Positions 50,007 to 57,467 of a stretch of 64,000 nucleotides of DNA are shown one piece after another; positions within the stretch are counted from its first letter, which is position 1, and each line of letters begins with the position of its first letter. The DNA is from Oscillospiraceae bacterium (lineage in GTDB: Bacteria > Bacillota > Clostridia > Oscillospirales > Oscillospiraceae). The translations under genes and the position numbers were made by a program. The DNA is taken from NCBI GenBank assembly GCA_017632775.1, contig JAGBQR010000011.1, forward strand, positions 1 to 64,000. Direction: 5' to 3'. The notes beneath the pieces are model-generated. The model was given only the letters and a program-made list of their open reading frames with translations. It ran no database searches and was not told where the DNA came from.

Positions 50007-50306
50007 ATGCTGAACATCAAACCGACGATCGAAAACGAAAAGGCGGTCTTTGTGCTGGAAGGGCGTCTGGACAGCATGACGTCTTCTGATCTGGAAAAAG
50101 AACTTACGCCGGTTCTGCCGGATCTGAAAGAACTGACACTGGATCTGGAAAAACTGGACTATATTTCTTCAGCCGGACTGCGCGTGTTCCTTCTCGCTCA
50201 GAAGACGATGAACGAGAAAGGAAAAATGACAGTTGTCCATGTGAATGAAACCATCATGGAAATCTTTGAGGTCACCGGTTTTTCGGATATTCTTACGATC
50301 GAGTAA
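50007..50306 (+). CDS. STAS-domain anti-anti-sigma factor
   Basis: A 99-residue single-domain STAS protein with EGRLDSMTSSDLE, the phosphorylation-site region LDYISSAGLRVF (likely Ser around 57) and FEVTGFSDIL. It should be phosphorylated by the RsbW-like kinase encoded 34 bases upstream and sequester it when unphosphorylated. The ATG at 50007 has TGGAGGA 6 bases upstream and is preferred over an ATG 24 bases earlier. A hairpin follows 13 bases after the stop. Confidence 0.9.
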   Translation: MLNIKPTIENEKAVFVLEGRLDSMTSSDLEKELTPVLPDLKELTLDLEKLDYISSAGLRVFLLAQKTMNEKGKMTVVHVNETIMEIFEVTGFSDILTIE

Positions 50307-50319
50307 GGATAAGGAGCTT

Positions 50320-50364
50320 AACAGGCAGGGATTCTTAGTCTTGTGGAAATCCTGCCTGTTCTTT
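50320..50364 (+). terminator. likely terminator of the RsbW/STAS operon
   Basis: AACAGGCAGG (50320-50329) pairs with CCTGCCTGTT (50351-50360), extended by GATT/AAT, followed by CTTTA. The T-run is weak. Confidence 0.55.
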
Positions 50365-50484
50365 ACGCTTTGTGTAAGCAGAAGTATTGGCAGATTCCGG
50401 AAGAGCCTGTATTCAGCGCAGGGCGGAAAGTGCTCTTCCGGGAAAAGCGCTTTTATAGTAAGACGAAACAGGAAGGGAAGAAAA

Positions 50485-50961
50485 ATGAAAAAGACGATGA
50501 TGATTATGCTGCTGCTGTGTGCAGCGCTCTTTCTGATTGCTTGCGGTGCAGGAAAAGCGACCGGATCTTCGGCCGCGCAGAACAGCGGCCAGCCTGAGGA
50601 CGGACAGAATCCGGTGATGAACTTCATTGGAGTGTATGAGTCTGAAGATATCTCCATCCTTGTGGAGGCGAAAGGAAATGAAGACGCAAAGCTCACTGTG
50701 ACCAGGGAGACCGGCGAAAATGAAAAAAACGAATGGATCATGAGTGGAAATCTGGATACGGAAACGCTTCGGGTGGAGTATCATGACTGCGTCAAAACTG
50801 ATTTGCTTCTCGGGGAGGACGGTACCGTCGTATCAGAAGCGGAGGTATATTTTAACGGCCACGGATTTTTCTTTTTTGACTATGAGAACAACTCGCTTAC
50901 GTGGCAGGATGATCAGGAACACATAGCCGACGGATTGACATTCGTTTACAGTGCGCCTTGA
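50485..50961 (+). CDS. small lipoprotein, unknown
   Basis: A 158-residue protein with a lipoprotein signal: basic MKK start, hydrophobic core and LIAC lipobox with the acylated cysteine at about residue 20. A Ser/Gly-rich linker and a beta-rich C-terminal domain follow (VYESEDISILVEA, SEAEVYFNGHGFFFFDYENN). No family is recognised; the repeated beta strands resemble small periplasmic-type binding folds. GGAAGGGAAG lies upstream. It is monocistronic, with hairpins on both sides. Confidence 0.75.
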   Translation: MKKTMMIMLLLCAALFLIACGAGKATGSSAAQNSGQPEDGQNPVMNFIGVYESEDISILVEAKGNEDAKLTVTRETGENEKNEWIMSGNLDTETLRVEYHDCVKTDLLLGEDGTVVSEAEVYFNGHGFFFFDYENNSLTWQDDQEHIADGLTFVYSAP

Positions 50962-51002
50962 ATTGAAAACGTGTACGTGGAAAACCAACAGACAGATATA
51001 CG

Positions 51003-51042
51003 CCGAAACAGCAGTTCGGGGATCCCCGGACTGCTGTTTCGG
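51003..51042. terminator. hairpin terminator between lipoprotein and TfoX-like genes
   Basis: CCGAAACAGCAGT pairs perfectly with ACTGCTGTTTCGG; the inner 14 bases are themselves nearly self-complementary (CGGGGATCCCCG). It lies between convergent genes. Confidence 0.7.
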
Positions 51043-51052
51043 TTCCAGCTGC

Positions 51053-51385
51053 TCATAGTTTGTTTTTTGGCTTTTTCTTCTGTCTGGGATCTGGAAGATC
51101 ATCGATCATGGCGGGAAGAAGCGCTTCCAGAAAAGACCGGTCATCCACATTATCCACCAGCAGCATCTCTTTTCCTCCCGGATAGGGGATTTCCAGGGAT
51201 GCGTCCGGCATCCTGTTCCGTGCGGCGGATACCGGTTTCACCAGAAAACGGTTATCGAAGATCCCGCCAAAGACTTTCCCTCTGTAATATAGGATATACT
51301 CACCCATCATGGCCCGCCAGGAGATATCGTCCAGACCGGAAAGCTGGTCCAGAATGAAATCAAGATAGGACTTGTCGGATGCCGT
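51053..51385 (-). CDS. TfoX N-terminal domain protein, apparent ACG start
   Basis: A 110-residue protein matching the TfoX/Sxy N-terminal domain: SYLDFILDQLSGL, a MMGEYILYYRGKVFGGI block and FLVKPVSAARN. TfoX-domain proteins are linked to competence regulation in some bacteria, but this single-domain type is widespread and its role here is unknown. No ATG, GTG or TTG is in frame at the family N-terminus. The codon in the right place, ACG at 51385-51383, is preceded by GGGAGG 9 bases upstream and followed by the expected ASDKSYLD. Farther upstream the frame runs into a terminator and tRNA-Val. It is either ACG-initiated or start-lost. Confidence 0.72.
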   Translation of the reverse strand, partial: TASDKSYLDFILDQLSGLDDISWRAMMGEYILYYRGKVFGGIFDNRFLVKPVSAARNRMPDASLEIPYPGGKEMLLVDNVDDRSFLEALLPAMIDDLPDPRQKKKPKNKL

Positions 51386-51433
51386 ACAAAACCACCTCCC
51401 GCGGCGTTTCCCGGCAGAAGACCGGAAAGAAGA

Positions 51434-51460
51434 AAAACGACGTGTTTTACACGTCGTTTT
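51434..51460 (-). terminator. terminator of tRNA-Val
   Basis: A perfect 12-bp stem AAAACGACGTGT with a 3-base loop directly after the tRNA 3' end; the minus strand continues TTTTTCTTC. Confidence 0.85.
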
Positions 51461-51535
51461 GGTGGACGATACAAGACTCGAACTTGTGACCTCCCGCACG
51501 TCAAGCGGATGCGCTACCAGCTGCGCCAATCGTCC
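51460..51535 (-). tRNA. tRNA-Val (anticodon GAC)
   Basis: A 76-base class I tRNA on the minus strand, with CCA encoded. The acceptor GGACGAT pairs with ATCGTCC, the D-arm is GCGC-AGCTGGTA-GCGC, the anticodon loop TTGACGT gives GAC, and the T-arm is ACAAG-TTCGAGT-CTTGT. All stems pair fully apart from one G-U in the anticodon stem. Confidence 0.97.
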
Positions 51536-51555
51536 ATGCCGTATCAGCAGAGGGT

Positions 51556-51584
51556 ATTCTACAACAGAGGAAAAAAGTTGTCAA
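51556..51584 (-). promoter_or_regulatory. promoter of tRNA-Val
   Basis: Minus strand: TTGACA, a 17-base spacer and TAGAAT, 21 bases upstream of the tRNA 5' end. Confidence 0.7.
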
Positions 51585-51597
51585 GGTTTTTTTGCAT

Positions 51598-51631
51598 ACA
51601 GGCCGGTCCGGTTTCGATCGGACCGGCCTGT
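51598..51631. other. perfect 13-bp hairpin between tRNA-Val and the zinc-ribbon gene
   Basis: ACAGGCCGGTCCG pairs with CGGACCGGCCTGT across 8 bases, 31 bases after the minus-strand stop. It probably ends the zinc-ribbon transcript, although no T-run directly follows. Confidence 0.55.
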
Positions 51632-51662
51632 AAAAAGATTTGTATAATCCAATATTCGAATA

Positions 51663-52322
51663 TTATTCGAAGGCGTGGCAGCGGACTGTGACTTCCATGC
51701 CGAAACACTCGACTGTGATCACGACGCCTGTCTGCAGAACACCGACCTGATGGATCAGACATTCGGAACCGTCTTCATTGGGGGTCAGTTCGATGATGCC
51801 GTCCTGATCGACCGACCAATTATACCGGGGGTTCTCTATGGTAAGCGGGAAGGCCGAGGCTTTCAGTTTGATATCGCCTTCTTCACCCTGGGACAGACGC
51901 ATGGTAAAGTCGGAATTGGTGAGATCGTTCGTGTAGAAATAGACCTTCAGTGCTTCAATGGTAGGCGTCGGTGTGGGAGGCGGCGTCGGCGCAGTCTCGA
52001 CGAGCGCGGCGCTTTCCGGAACGGTAGGCATAGAAAGCGAGGGCTTTGCGGATTGAACATCCTGTGCGGTGAGACCGGTGGAGACCATGACCACGACCGA
52101 GAGGATAACAGCGGCAACAAGGATCAGTCCGAACAGAAGCTGCCAGCGGGAGTTTGTGTTGGCACGGGAATATGCCTCAGTGCCCTGGACCGTGCTTGGA
52201 GTAGGGGAAGGGGTGCGGGTGCTCTGACTGGCCCTGCGCGTCCCGCAGTTCGGGCAGCGGCTGCGCAGAGCAGAAAAGCTCTCACCGCAGCGGCGGCACT
52301 TTACCTCGGGAAGGATACCCAT
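51663..52322 (-). CDS. zinc-ribbon membrane protein with proline-rich linker and beta domain
   Basis: A 219-residue protein. A cytoplasmic zinc ribbon CRRCGESF...CPNCG is at about residues 9-27, followed by a Ser/Thr/Pro-rich linker, one transmembrane helix (about 60-83), a second Pro/Thr-rich linker (PTPPPTPTPT) and an Ig-like beta domain (about 125-219: VYFYTNDLTNSDFTMRL, NPRYNWSVDQDGII). The external part may bind wall polymer or another protein. It is a single-gene unit with a good promoter 105 bases upstream. Its architecture resembles that of the zinc-ribbon cluster at 45336-46849. Confidence 0.75.
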   Translation of the reverse strand: MGILPEVKCRRCGESFSALRSRCPNCGTRRASQSTRTPSPTPSTVQGTEAYSRANTNSRWQLLFGLILVAAVILSVVVMVSTGLTAQDVQSAKPSLSMPTVPESAALVETAPTPPPTPTPTIEALKVYFYTNDLTNSDFTMRLSQGEEGDIKLKASAFPLTIENPRYNWSVDQDGIIELTPNEDGSECLIHQVGVLQTGVVITVECFGMEVTVRCHAFE

Positions 52323-52427
52323 ATAGTAAAACCTCCATGAAATGAAAAGTTGAACAGACTTCAGTCATATCAGCGGAACCGGCTCTGTCGAAGGGAAGAA
52401 AGGATTTCCATAGCTGATCAATCAATT

Positions 52428-52456
52428 ATTATAATGATTGTGGGCATTTCTGTCAA
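52428..52456 (-). promoter_or_regulatory. promoter of the zinc-ribbon/Ig-like gene
   Basis: Minus strand: TTGACA, a 17-base spacer and TATAAT. The leader of about 100 bases before the start codon contains no recognised riboswitch. Confidence 0.7.
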
Positions 52457-52533
52457 GTTTCCACCCTGTTGAGACAGTTTTCTCTGAGAAAAGAGGACGG
52501 AAAAGAAGGTTTTCCCACAAGGGAATCCTCTGC

Positions 52534-53199
52534 TCAGCGGATATGACGGAGCGAATCGGAGGATACGGGGAATTCAAAGTACGTATCGGGAAAAGGCTCG
52601 TCTTTCAAAGTGAAATGCCACCACTCGCAGTCAATGGGCAGAAAACCGCTGCTGCCCATCAGATCCTGCAGTTCCATCCGGTTCCTGTACTGCTGTTCCG
52701 TTACTTCACGGCAGTCCGGGTGCGAAAGGCTGCTGAAATAGTCGAAAGGACTTCCCATATCCACTTCTTTGCCGGTGGACATATCAAGCAGGGTCAGGTC
52801 CACAGTGCTTCCGCGGCTGTGGCCGGACTTGCTGGCAATATACCCCTTTTCAAAGAGTTCCTGTTTCTGAAGATCGGGATAGAAGAAAGGCTTCATGCGC
52901 TGGTCCAGATCCTCGATTCCCCACAGAACGAAATGCCGGACGGCTTTTGCCGGCCGGTAGGCGTCGAAGATCTTCAGGCGGTAGCCCATGACGTTCGCCT
53001 TGTTGCTGACCTCTTTGAGCGCCCGTGCAGCGTCTTTCGTCAGAATGGCGCAGGGTTCCTCGTAACCGTCGATCCGGTCGCCCACAAAATTATATGTGGA
53101 GAAATACCGGATCTCCTGCACGATCCCCGGCACATAATCTGAAAGCAGGACAAAATGGGATGCGTCCAGCGCGGCTTCTTTTTGAAAATCGGTTGCCAT
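52534..53199 (-). CDS. D-Ala-D-Ala dipeptidase, VanX/DdpX type (M15D)
   Basis: A 221-residue zinc peptidase. The motifs are VanX-like: FDAYRPAKAV (active-site Arg), SGHSRGSTVDL (first zinc His and Asp) and ECEWWHF-type end (Glu and third zinc ligand). In VanX these cleave D-Ala-D-Ala in vancomycin resistance; stand-alone homologs such as DdpX recycle the dipeptide. No vanH or vanA genes are nearby, so recycling is more likely than resistance. The ATG at 53199 with GAGG 8 bases upstream is preferred over an upstream in-frame ATG without a ribosome site. No export signal is visible. Confidence 0.87.
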   Translation of the reverse strand: MATDFQKEAALDASHFVLLSDYVPGIVQEIRYFSTYNFVGDRIDGYEEPCAILTKDAARALKEVSNKANVMGYRLKIFDAYRPAKAVRHFVLWGIEDLDQRMKPFFYPDLQKQELFEKGYIASKSGHSRGSTVDLTLLDMSTGKEVDMGSPFDYFSSLSHPDCREVTEQQYRNRMELQDLMGSSGFLPIDCEWWHFTLKDEPFPDTYFEFPVSSDSLRHIR

Positions 53200-53345
53200 G
53201 ACAGATACCTCGACCAGATCATATGTAACAGTGTCCTCCCGGGATGGGGAAGCATCCGGCAGGCGCATTTTTGACTTATGGTATCATAAAGATATGCACT
53301 ATTCAAGCGAATACGGGATCGGATGGCGTTTTCTTGCTGAAATGG

Positions 53346-53374
53346 TTGAAGAAAGAGCTGTATTCGTTTATAAT
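53346..53374 (+). promoter_or_regulatory. promoter of the YhhN gene
   Basis: TTGAAG, a 17-base spacer and a consensus TATAAT, 40 bases upstream of the start codon. Confidence 0.65.
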
Positions 53375-53414
53375 CCTTACTATCTGATGTGATTCACTTC
53401 TAAGGAAAAAATCC

Positions 53415-54077
53415 ATGAATAGACTGTTTCTGATTCTTTTTGCCGTTGCATGTCTGATCCATCTGTTTTTCAGTTGGAAGGACATGCGGAAGGCCAGGGC
53501 CTGCACGAAACCGTTTCCGCTCCTCTTTCTGATGCTGTATTATATCACCGGGGCAGGTGAGATCGAGACCTTTCTCATCCTGGCCCTCTTCTTCAGCTGG
53601 ATCGGGGATATCCTGCTTATACCGCCCGGGAAAGGGTGGTTCGTTTCGGGCGGGAGCAGCTTCCTGCTGGCTCATCTTTTTTTCATCCTGCTCTATGCAG
53701 GTCATATCCAAAGCGGGAACATCCCTTGGTTTGTGATGATCCCGGTGACGATCCTGTATTTCTTCCTGGCCTTTTTGCTTGCGCGGGCTATGCGGAATGA
53801 AGTGCCTAAGAGGATGATCGCCGCCATGTTCCTCTATATGCTGATGAACAGCTGTATGAACGTTTTCGCTTTACTGCAGCTCTTTTCCATGCGAAGCATG
53901 GGATCGATCGTTGCCTGCATCGGGGCCAATCTCTTTTTCGCTTCCGACTGCGCACTCTTCCTGGTCCGCTTCTACAGGAAAAGAGCGCTGGTATTCAAAA
54001 GGCACTTCACAGTGATGCTCACCTATCTTCTGGGAGAGTATTTCATCACGGTTGGTATGATGCTGGTCAGTCGCTGA
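53415..54077 (+). CDS. YhhN/TMEM86-family membrane protein
   Basis: A 220-residue integral membrane protein with seven to eight hydrophobic helices. Family positions are seen: a TKPFPLL segment near residue 31, FSWIGDILL (residues about 60-68) with the conserved Gly-Asp, and FLLAHLFFILLYA. Mammalian TMEM86 members are lysoplasmalogenases; bacterial YhhN activity is less clear. It is followed 33 bases later by a VTT-acyltransferase fusion gene and may act in the same lipid context. Confidence 0.85.
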   Translation: MNRLFLILFAVACLIHLFFSWKDMRKARACTKPFPLLFLMLYYITGAGEIETFLILALFFSWIGDILLIPPGKGWFVSGGSSFLLAHLFFILLYAGHIQSGNIPWFVMIPVTILYFFLAFLLARAMRNEVPKRMIAAMFLYMLMNSCMNVFALLQLFSMRSMGSIVACIGANLFFASDCALFLVRFYRKRALVFKRHFTVMLTYLLGEYFITVGMMLVSR

Positions 54078-54110
54078 CCGGCTGGATTCAAGAAAACAGA
54101 CTTTTCGGAT

Positions 54111-55994
54111 ATGGTATCTACAGATCAAAAAAAGAACAGGGAACGTTCGATCGACTGGCGCATCGTCATACCGGTCCTGGGCATCATCCTGTTCCTTTTT
54201 GCCTTTTTCCTGCGCAGTGTCATGATCCCGCTGATCCGTCTGGAACTCAGCAACGATTTCAACGGAGCGCAGGAACTGCTCGCTTCACGCGGATGGAAGG
54301 GCTTTTTTGCCGTCATTCTGATCGAAGCGCTGCAGATGGTCGTGATTTTCATCCCTGCGGAATTCATACAGGTATCCTGCGGACTGAGTTATTCTTTCCC
54401 GGTGGCTCTCATGCTGTGCGATCTGGGAGTCTGCCTCGGCGCGTCGATCATTTTTCTGCTTGTGCGTGTGCTCCATGTCCGCAGCCGGGCGTATGAAAAA
54501 CGCATGCAGCGGATCGAGCGCATTTCCGCAAGCGTACATGAGCGCAATACGGTGACCTTTCTGTATCTGCTCTTCTTCATGCCGATCGTTCCTTTCGGAG
54601 CGATCTGTTACTACGGGAGCGGCTCCGGGATCTCATATAAGAAGTATCTGCTTACGGTGGCGACCGGAGTCATCCCTTCCATCGTGGTTTCCAACCTGAT
54701 GGGAGACGCGGGCAGGACCTTTCTGGTTTATGATCTGCCGATCTGGTTGCTTATTCTCGTGATTGTGGTCCTGGCCGTTCTCCTGTTTCTGCTGATTGCT
54801 TTCTTTATCCGCTATTTCTGCTTCCGAGGGAACGACGGAACGCCGGATTCGATGATGTATGCGCTGATTTTCTTCATCGTACGGGTCTGGCTTGGGAAAA
54901 GGCAGAGCGTGACGCTGGATGAAGAACGGCTGAAAGAAGCGGAGTCACCGTATATTCTTCTGTCGAATCACGAGTCCTTCTACGATTTTTACTATCTCTC
55001 CCAGCTGGCGCATCCGAGGAATCCAAGCTTCGTGGTGAACGAGTACTACTGTACGCGGCCGGTGCTGAAACATATGGCCCGAAAGGGAGGGATCCTGTCA
55101 AAAAAACTCTTCACCCGCGATATGACCACGGCAGTCGGACTTCTGCGCACGGTGCGTGCCGGATTTCCGGTGGTGATCTTCCCGGAAGGGAGACTGTCGA
55201 CAGACGGCAGGAGCAATCCGATCGTGGAACCGGGTGGAGCCGTCTATAAAAGACTGAATGTCGATCTGGTTCTGGTGAGGATCGACGGAGCCTATTATGC
55301 AGATCCGAAATGGAGAAAGAAGAGTTATCGGTCAGAGATTCGCGTGTCCGTCTGCAAAGTGATAAAAAAAGAGGAACTGCAGACCATGTCGCCTGCACAG
55401 ATCGATGCGGAGATCGCAGCTGCCCTTCGGAATGATGCCGGACAGGATGAAGATCGCCTTTACCCGCAGAAGGATAAGGCTGTAGGGCTGGAAACGGTCC
55501 TCTATCGCTGCGCGGACTGCGGTGCGCTCTATACGATGCGCAGTCACGGAAACGAACTGAAGTGCACAGCCTGCGGGGCAGGCCATTCTCTCAATGAACA
55601 CTACAGGTTCACGTCCGGTCCGGAAACGATCGGAGCGTATTATGACCGGATCTGTGAGATGGAAAAACGGGAACTCAGCGGGCTCACTCTTTCGGCACCG
55701 GTCGATACAAAGATCTTCGGTGCAAACGGCGGCCCGGTCCGCAGGGAAGAAGGCGAGTGCACCCTGACAGAAGAGGGGTTCCGATATGTCTCTGCTTCCG
55801 TAAGCTTTTTCATTCCCATGGAGAAGCTTCCTGCTTTGGCATATTCATGCGGGAAGGAATTCGAACTATATCATCAGAACGAACTCTACTATTTTTATCC
55901 GAAAAAGAACAGGAATCAGGTCGTACGCTGGGCGCTGTTCGTGGATCTGATTCATGAACGCGGGAAAACGCGGAATGCAGAAACGGAAGGGTGA
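54111..55994 (+). CDS. VTT/DedA-like membrane domain fused to PlsC-type acyltransferase and zinc ribbon
   Basis: A 627-residue three-part protein. Residues about 20-235 form a VTT (SNARE-associated, DedA/TVP38-like) membrane domain with FIPAEFIQVSCGLSYSF and FFMPIVPFGAICYYGSGSG. Residues about 250-440 form a 1-acylglycerol-phosphate-type acyltransferase domain: SNHESFYDF (HX4D is HESFYD), YYCTRPVLKHMARKGG and FPEGRLSTDG. A C-terminal zinc ribbon CADCGALY...CTACGA follows (about 465-487), and then a beta-rich tail. All parts are in one frame without interruption. It presumably acylates lysophospholipid while the VTT part handles lipid flipping or docking. Confidence 0.82.
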   Translation: MVSTDQKKNRERSIDWRIVIPVLGIILFLFAFFLRSVMIPLIRLELSNDFNGAQELLASRGWKGFFAVILIEALQMVVIFIPAEFIQVSCGLSYSFPVALMLCDLGVCLGASIIFLLVRVLHVRSRAYEKRMQRIERISASVHERNTVTFLYLLFFMPIVPFGAICYYGSGSGISYKKYLLTVATGVIPSIVVSNLMGDAGRTFLVYDLPIWLLILVIVVLAVLLFLLIAFFIRYFCFRGNDGTPDSMMYALIFFIVRVWLGKRQSVTLDEERLKEAESPYILLSNHESFYDFYYLSQLAHPRNPSFVVNEYYCTRPVLKHMARKGGILSKKLFTRDMTTAVGLLRTVRAGFPVVIFPEGRLSTDGRSNPIVEPGGAVYKRLNVDLVLVRIDGAYYADPKWRKKSYRSEIRVSVCKVIKKEELQTMSPAQIDAEIAAALRNDAGQDEDRLYPQKDKAVGLETVLYRCADCGALYTMRSHGNELKCTACGAGHSLNEHYRFTSGPETIGAYYDRICEMEKRELSGLTLSAPVDTKIFGANGGPVRREEGECTLTEEGFRYVSASVSFFIPMEKLPALAYSCGKEFELYHQNELYYFYPKKNRNQVVRWALFVDLIHERGKTRNAETEG

Positions 55995-55999
55995 CGGAA

Positions 56000-57436
56000 A
56001 TGGAAAACAAACGCTCCGAACGCACGCTGATCAGTGTTTCAAAAAAGACCTTCTTCCAGGTCACGGCGCTCCTGCTTGTATTGCTTGCGGTTTCTGTCAT
56101 CCTGACATTCATCGTCCCGAAGGGAGAGTTCGGAGTCCTTCAGGACGGAAGCACCGACTATACGGAATACATCCGCAGAGACGACCTTGGCGGGATCCCG
56201 CTCTGGAAAGGGATCCTGGCTCCGGTCCTGGTGTTTTTCTCCTCCGATGGGCTTACGCTCGTGATGCTATCACTCTTTCTGTTTGTGCTGTCGGCTGTGT
56301 TTCAGGTGATGAATGACGTAGGGGGGATCCGCTCTCTGGTGGATGCGGTCGCCGGTCGTTTTTCCGGCAGGCGCAGACTGCTTCTGGTTCTGATGTCTTT
56401 TCTGTTTTATTGTTTCGGTGCTTTCCTCGGATTATTTGAGGAAATGCTGGCCATGCTTCCGATTGTGGCTGCTCTGTGCCTGCGGATCGGCTTTGATTCT
56501 TTCCTGGGCTTTCTATGCAGCATTCTTGCCTGCGGTTTCGGGTTCGCCGGAGCCATAACAAACCCGTTCACCGTGCTTCTTGCATCCGAGATCATCGGGG
56601 CGAATCCGATGGAACACATCGGTTTCCGCTTTTTGATCTTCTTTGTGATGTTCGGACTTCTGCAGGCTTTTCTGTTCTCTTACGTGAAGCGGCTGGAGAA
56701 AAACCCGGCGTCCAGCCTCACGGCTGTGCATGATGCCGAAGCGCGCAGGGCGGAAAGAGAAGTTCCTGTATCCGGCAATGACCGGGAGAAGGAGCAGAAA
56801 AGCGGATGGATCTGCGCGCTTTTTCTTCTGTTCGCCCTGGTTCTGATCATCGTTGCTGCCCTTGTTCCTGTGCTCCGTGGCTACACAGTGGTGTTGCTGA
56901 TCGCATATTTTCTGGTGTTCGGACTGCTGGCGGGCACAGCTGCGTGCGGCAGTTTCCGTTTCGTGGGGAAGAGTTTCCTTCAGGGACTGAAGGGAGCGCT
57001 CCCAACGCTGGTTTTTATCGCCCTCTCGGCTTCCATCAAGTATGTGTTTGAGACAGGTGCGATCCTTCCGACGGTCGTCAATCTGATCAACCTGCAGATC
57101 CAGGGACACAGTTCCGTCACTGTTGCGCTGGTGATTTATATGATCGTGCTGCTTCTGGAGTTCTTCATCTCCTCCTCAACCGCCAAAGCGATTCTTGTCA
57201 TGGGACTGTTGGCAATGGTGAACACAGGCCTGAGCAAACAGATGCTCGTTCTTCTCTATACGTTCGGAGACGGGTACACCAATGTGATTTTTCCGACCTC
57301 GCCGGTTCTGCTGATCGGTCTTTCAATGGTGCGCCTGGACTACTTCACATGGATCCGGAAAAGCGCCTTGTTTTTTGCGCTTAATTTTCTCCTTGTGATC
57401 GGTTTCATAGTTCTCGGCGTAGTGATCGGATACTGA
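56000..57436 (+). CDS. YfcC-type carboxylate/amino-acid transporter
   Basis: A 478-residue membrane protein with about 12 hydrophobic helices of the YfcC/C4-dicarboxylate-carrier family. Typical positions include FGAFLGLFEEMLAMLPIV, GFGFAGAITNPFTVLLASEI and FFISSSTAKAILVMGLLAMV, with a TNVIFPTSPVLL repeat near the end that pairs with the first half in an inverted repeat. Substrates of the family include short-chain acids and some amino acids. The ATG at 56000 is chosen with GGAAGG 9 bases upstream; the GTG at 55991 overlaps the previous stop. Confidence 0.85.
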   Translation: MENKRSERTLISVSKKTFFQVTALLLVLLAVSVILTFIVPKGEFGVLQDGSTDYTEYIRRDDLGGIPLWKGILAPVLVFFSSDGLTLVMLSLFLFVLSAVFQVMNDVGGIRSLVDAVAGRFSGRRRLLLVLMSFLFYCFGAFLGLFEEMLAMLPIVAALCLRIGFDSFLGFLCSILACGFGFAGAITNPFTVLLASEIIGANPMEHIGFRFLIFFVMFGLLQAFLFSYVKRLEKNPASSLTAVHDAEARRAEREVPVSGNDREKEQKSGWICALFLLFALVLIIVAALVPVLRGYTVVLLIAYFLVFGLLAGTAACGSFRFVGKSFLQGLKGALPTLVFIALSASIKYVFETGAILPTVVNLINLQIQGHSSVTVALVIYMIVLLLEFFISSSTAKAILVMGLLAMVNTGLSKQMLVLLYTFGDGYTNVIFPTSPVLLIGLSMVRLDYFTWIRKSALFFALNFLLVIGFIVLGVVIGY

Positions 57437-57467
57437 GCATTCTTCGAGTATACACGGAGGAACAGAT

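Noticed and set aside
52534..53199. VanX-type gene as part of a vancomycin resistance cluster
   Set aside because: No vanH, vanA/B, vanR or vanS genes are nearby, and neighbours are unrelated. The VanW-domain gene at 7764 is a general family and does not form a cluster with it.
53198..53392. 64-residue plus-strand ORF upstream of the YhhN gene
   Set aside because: It has no ribosome site at its start and runs antisense to the VanX-type start region and through the YhhN promoter.
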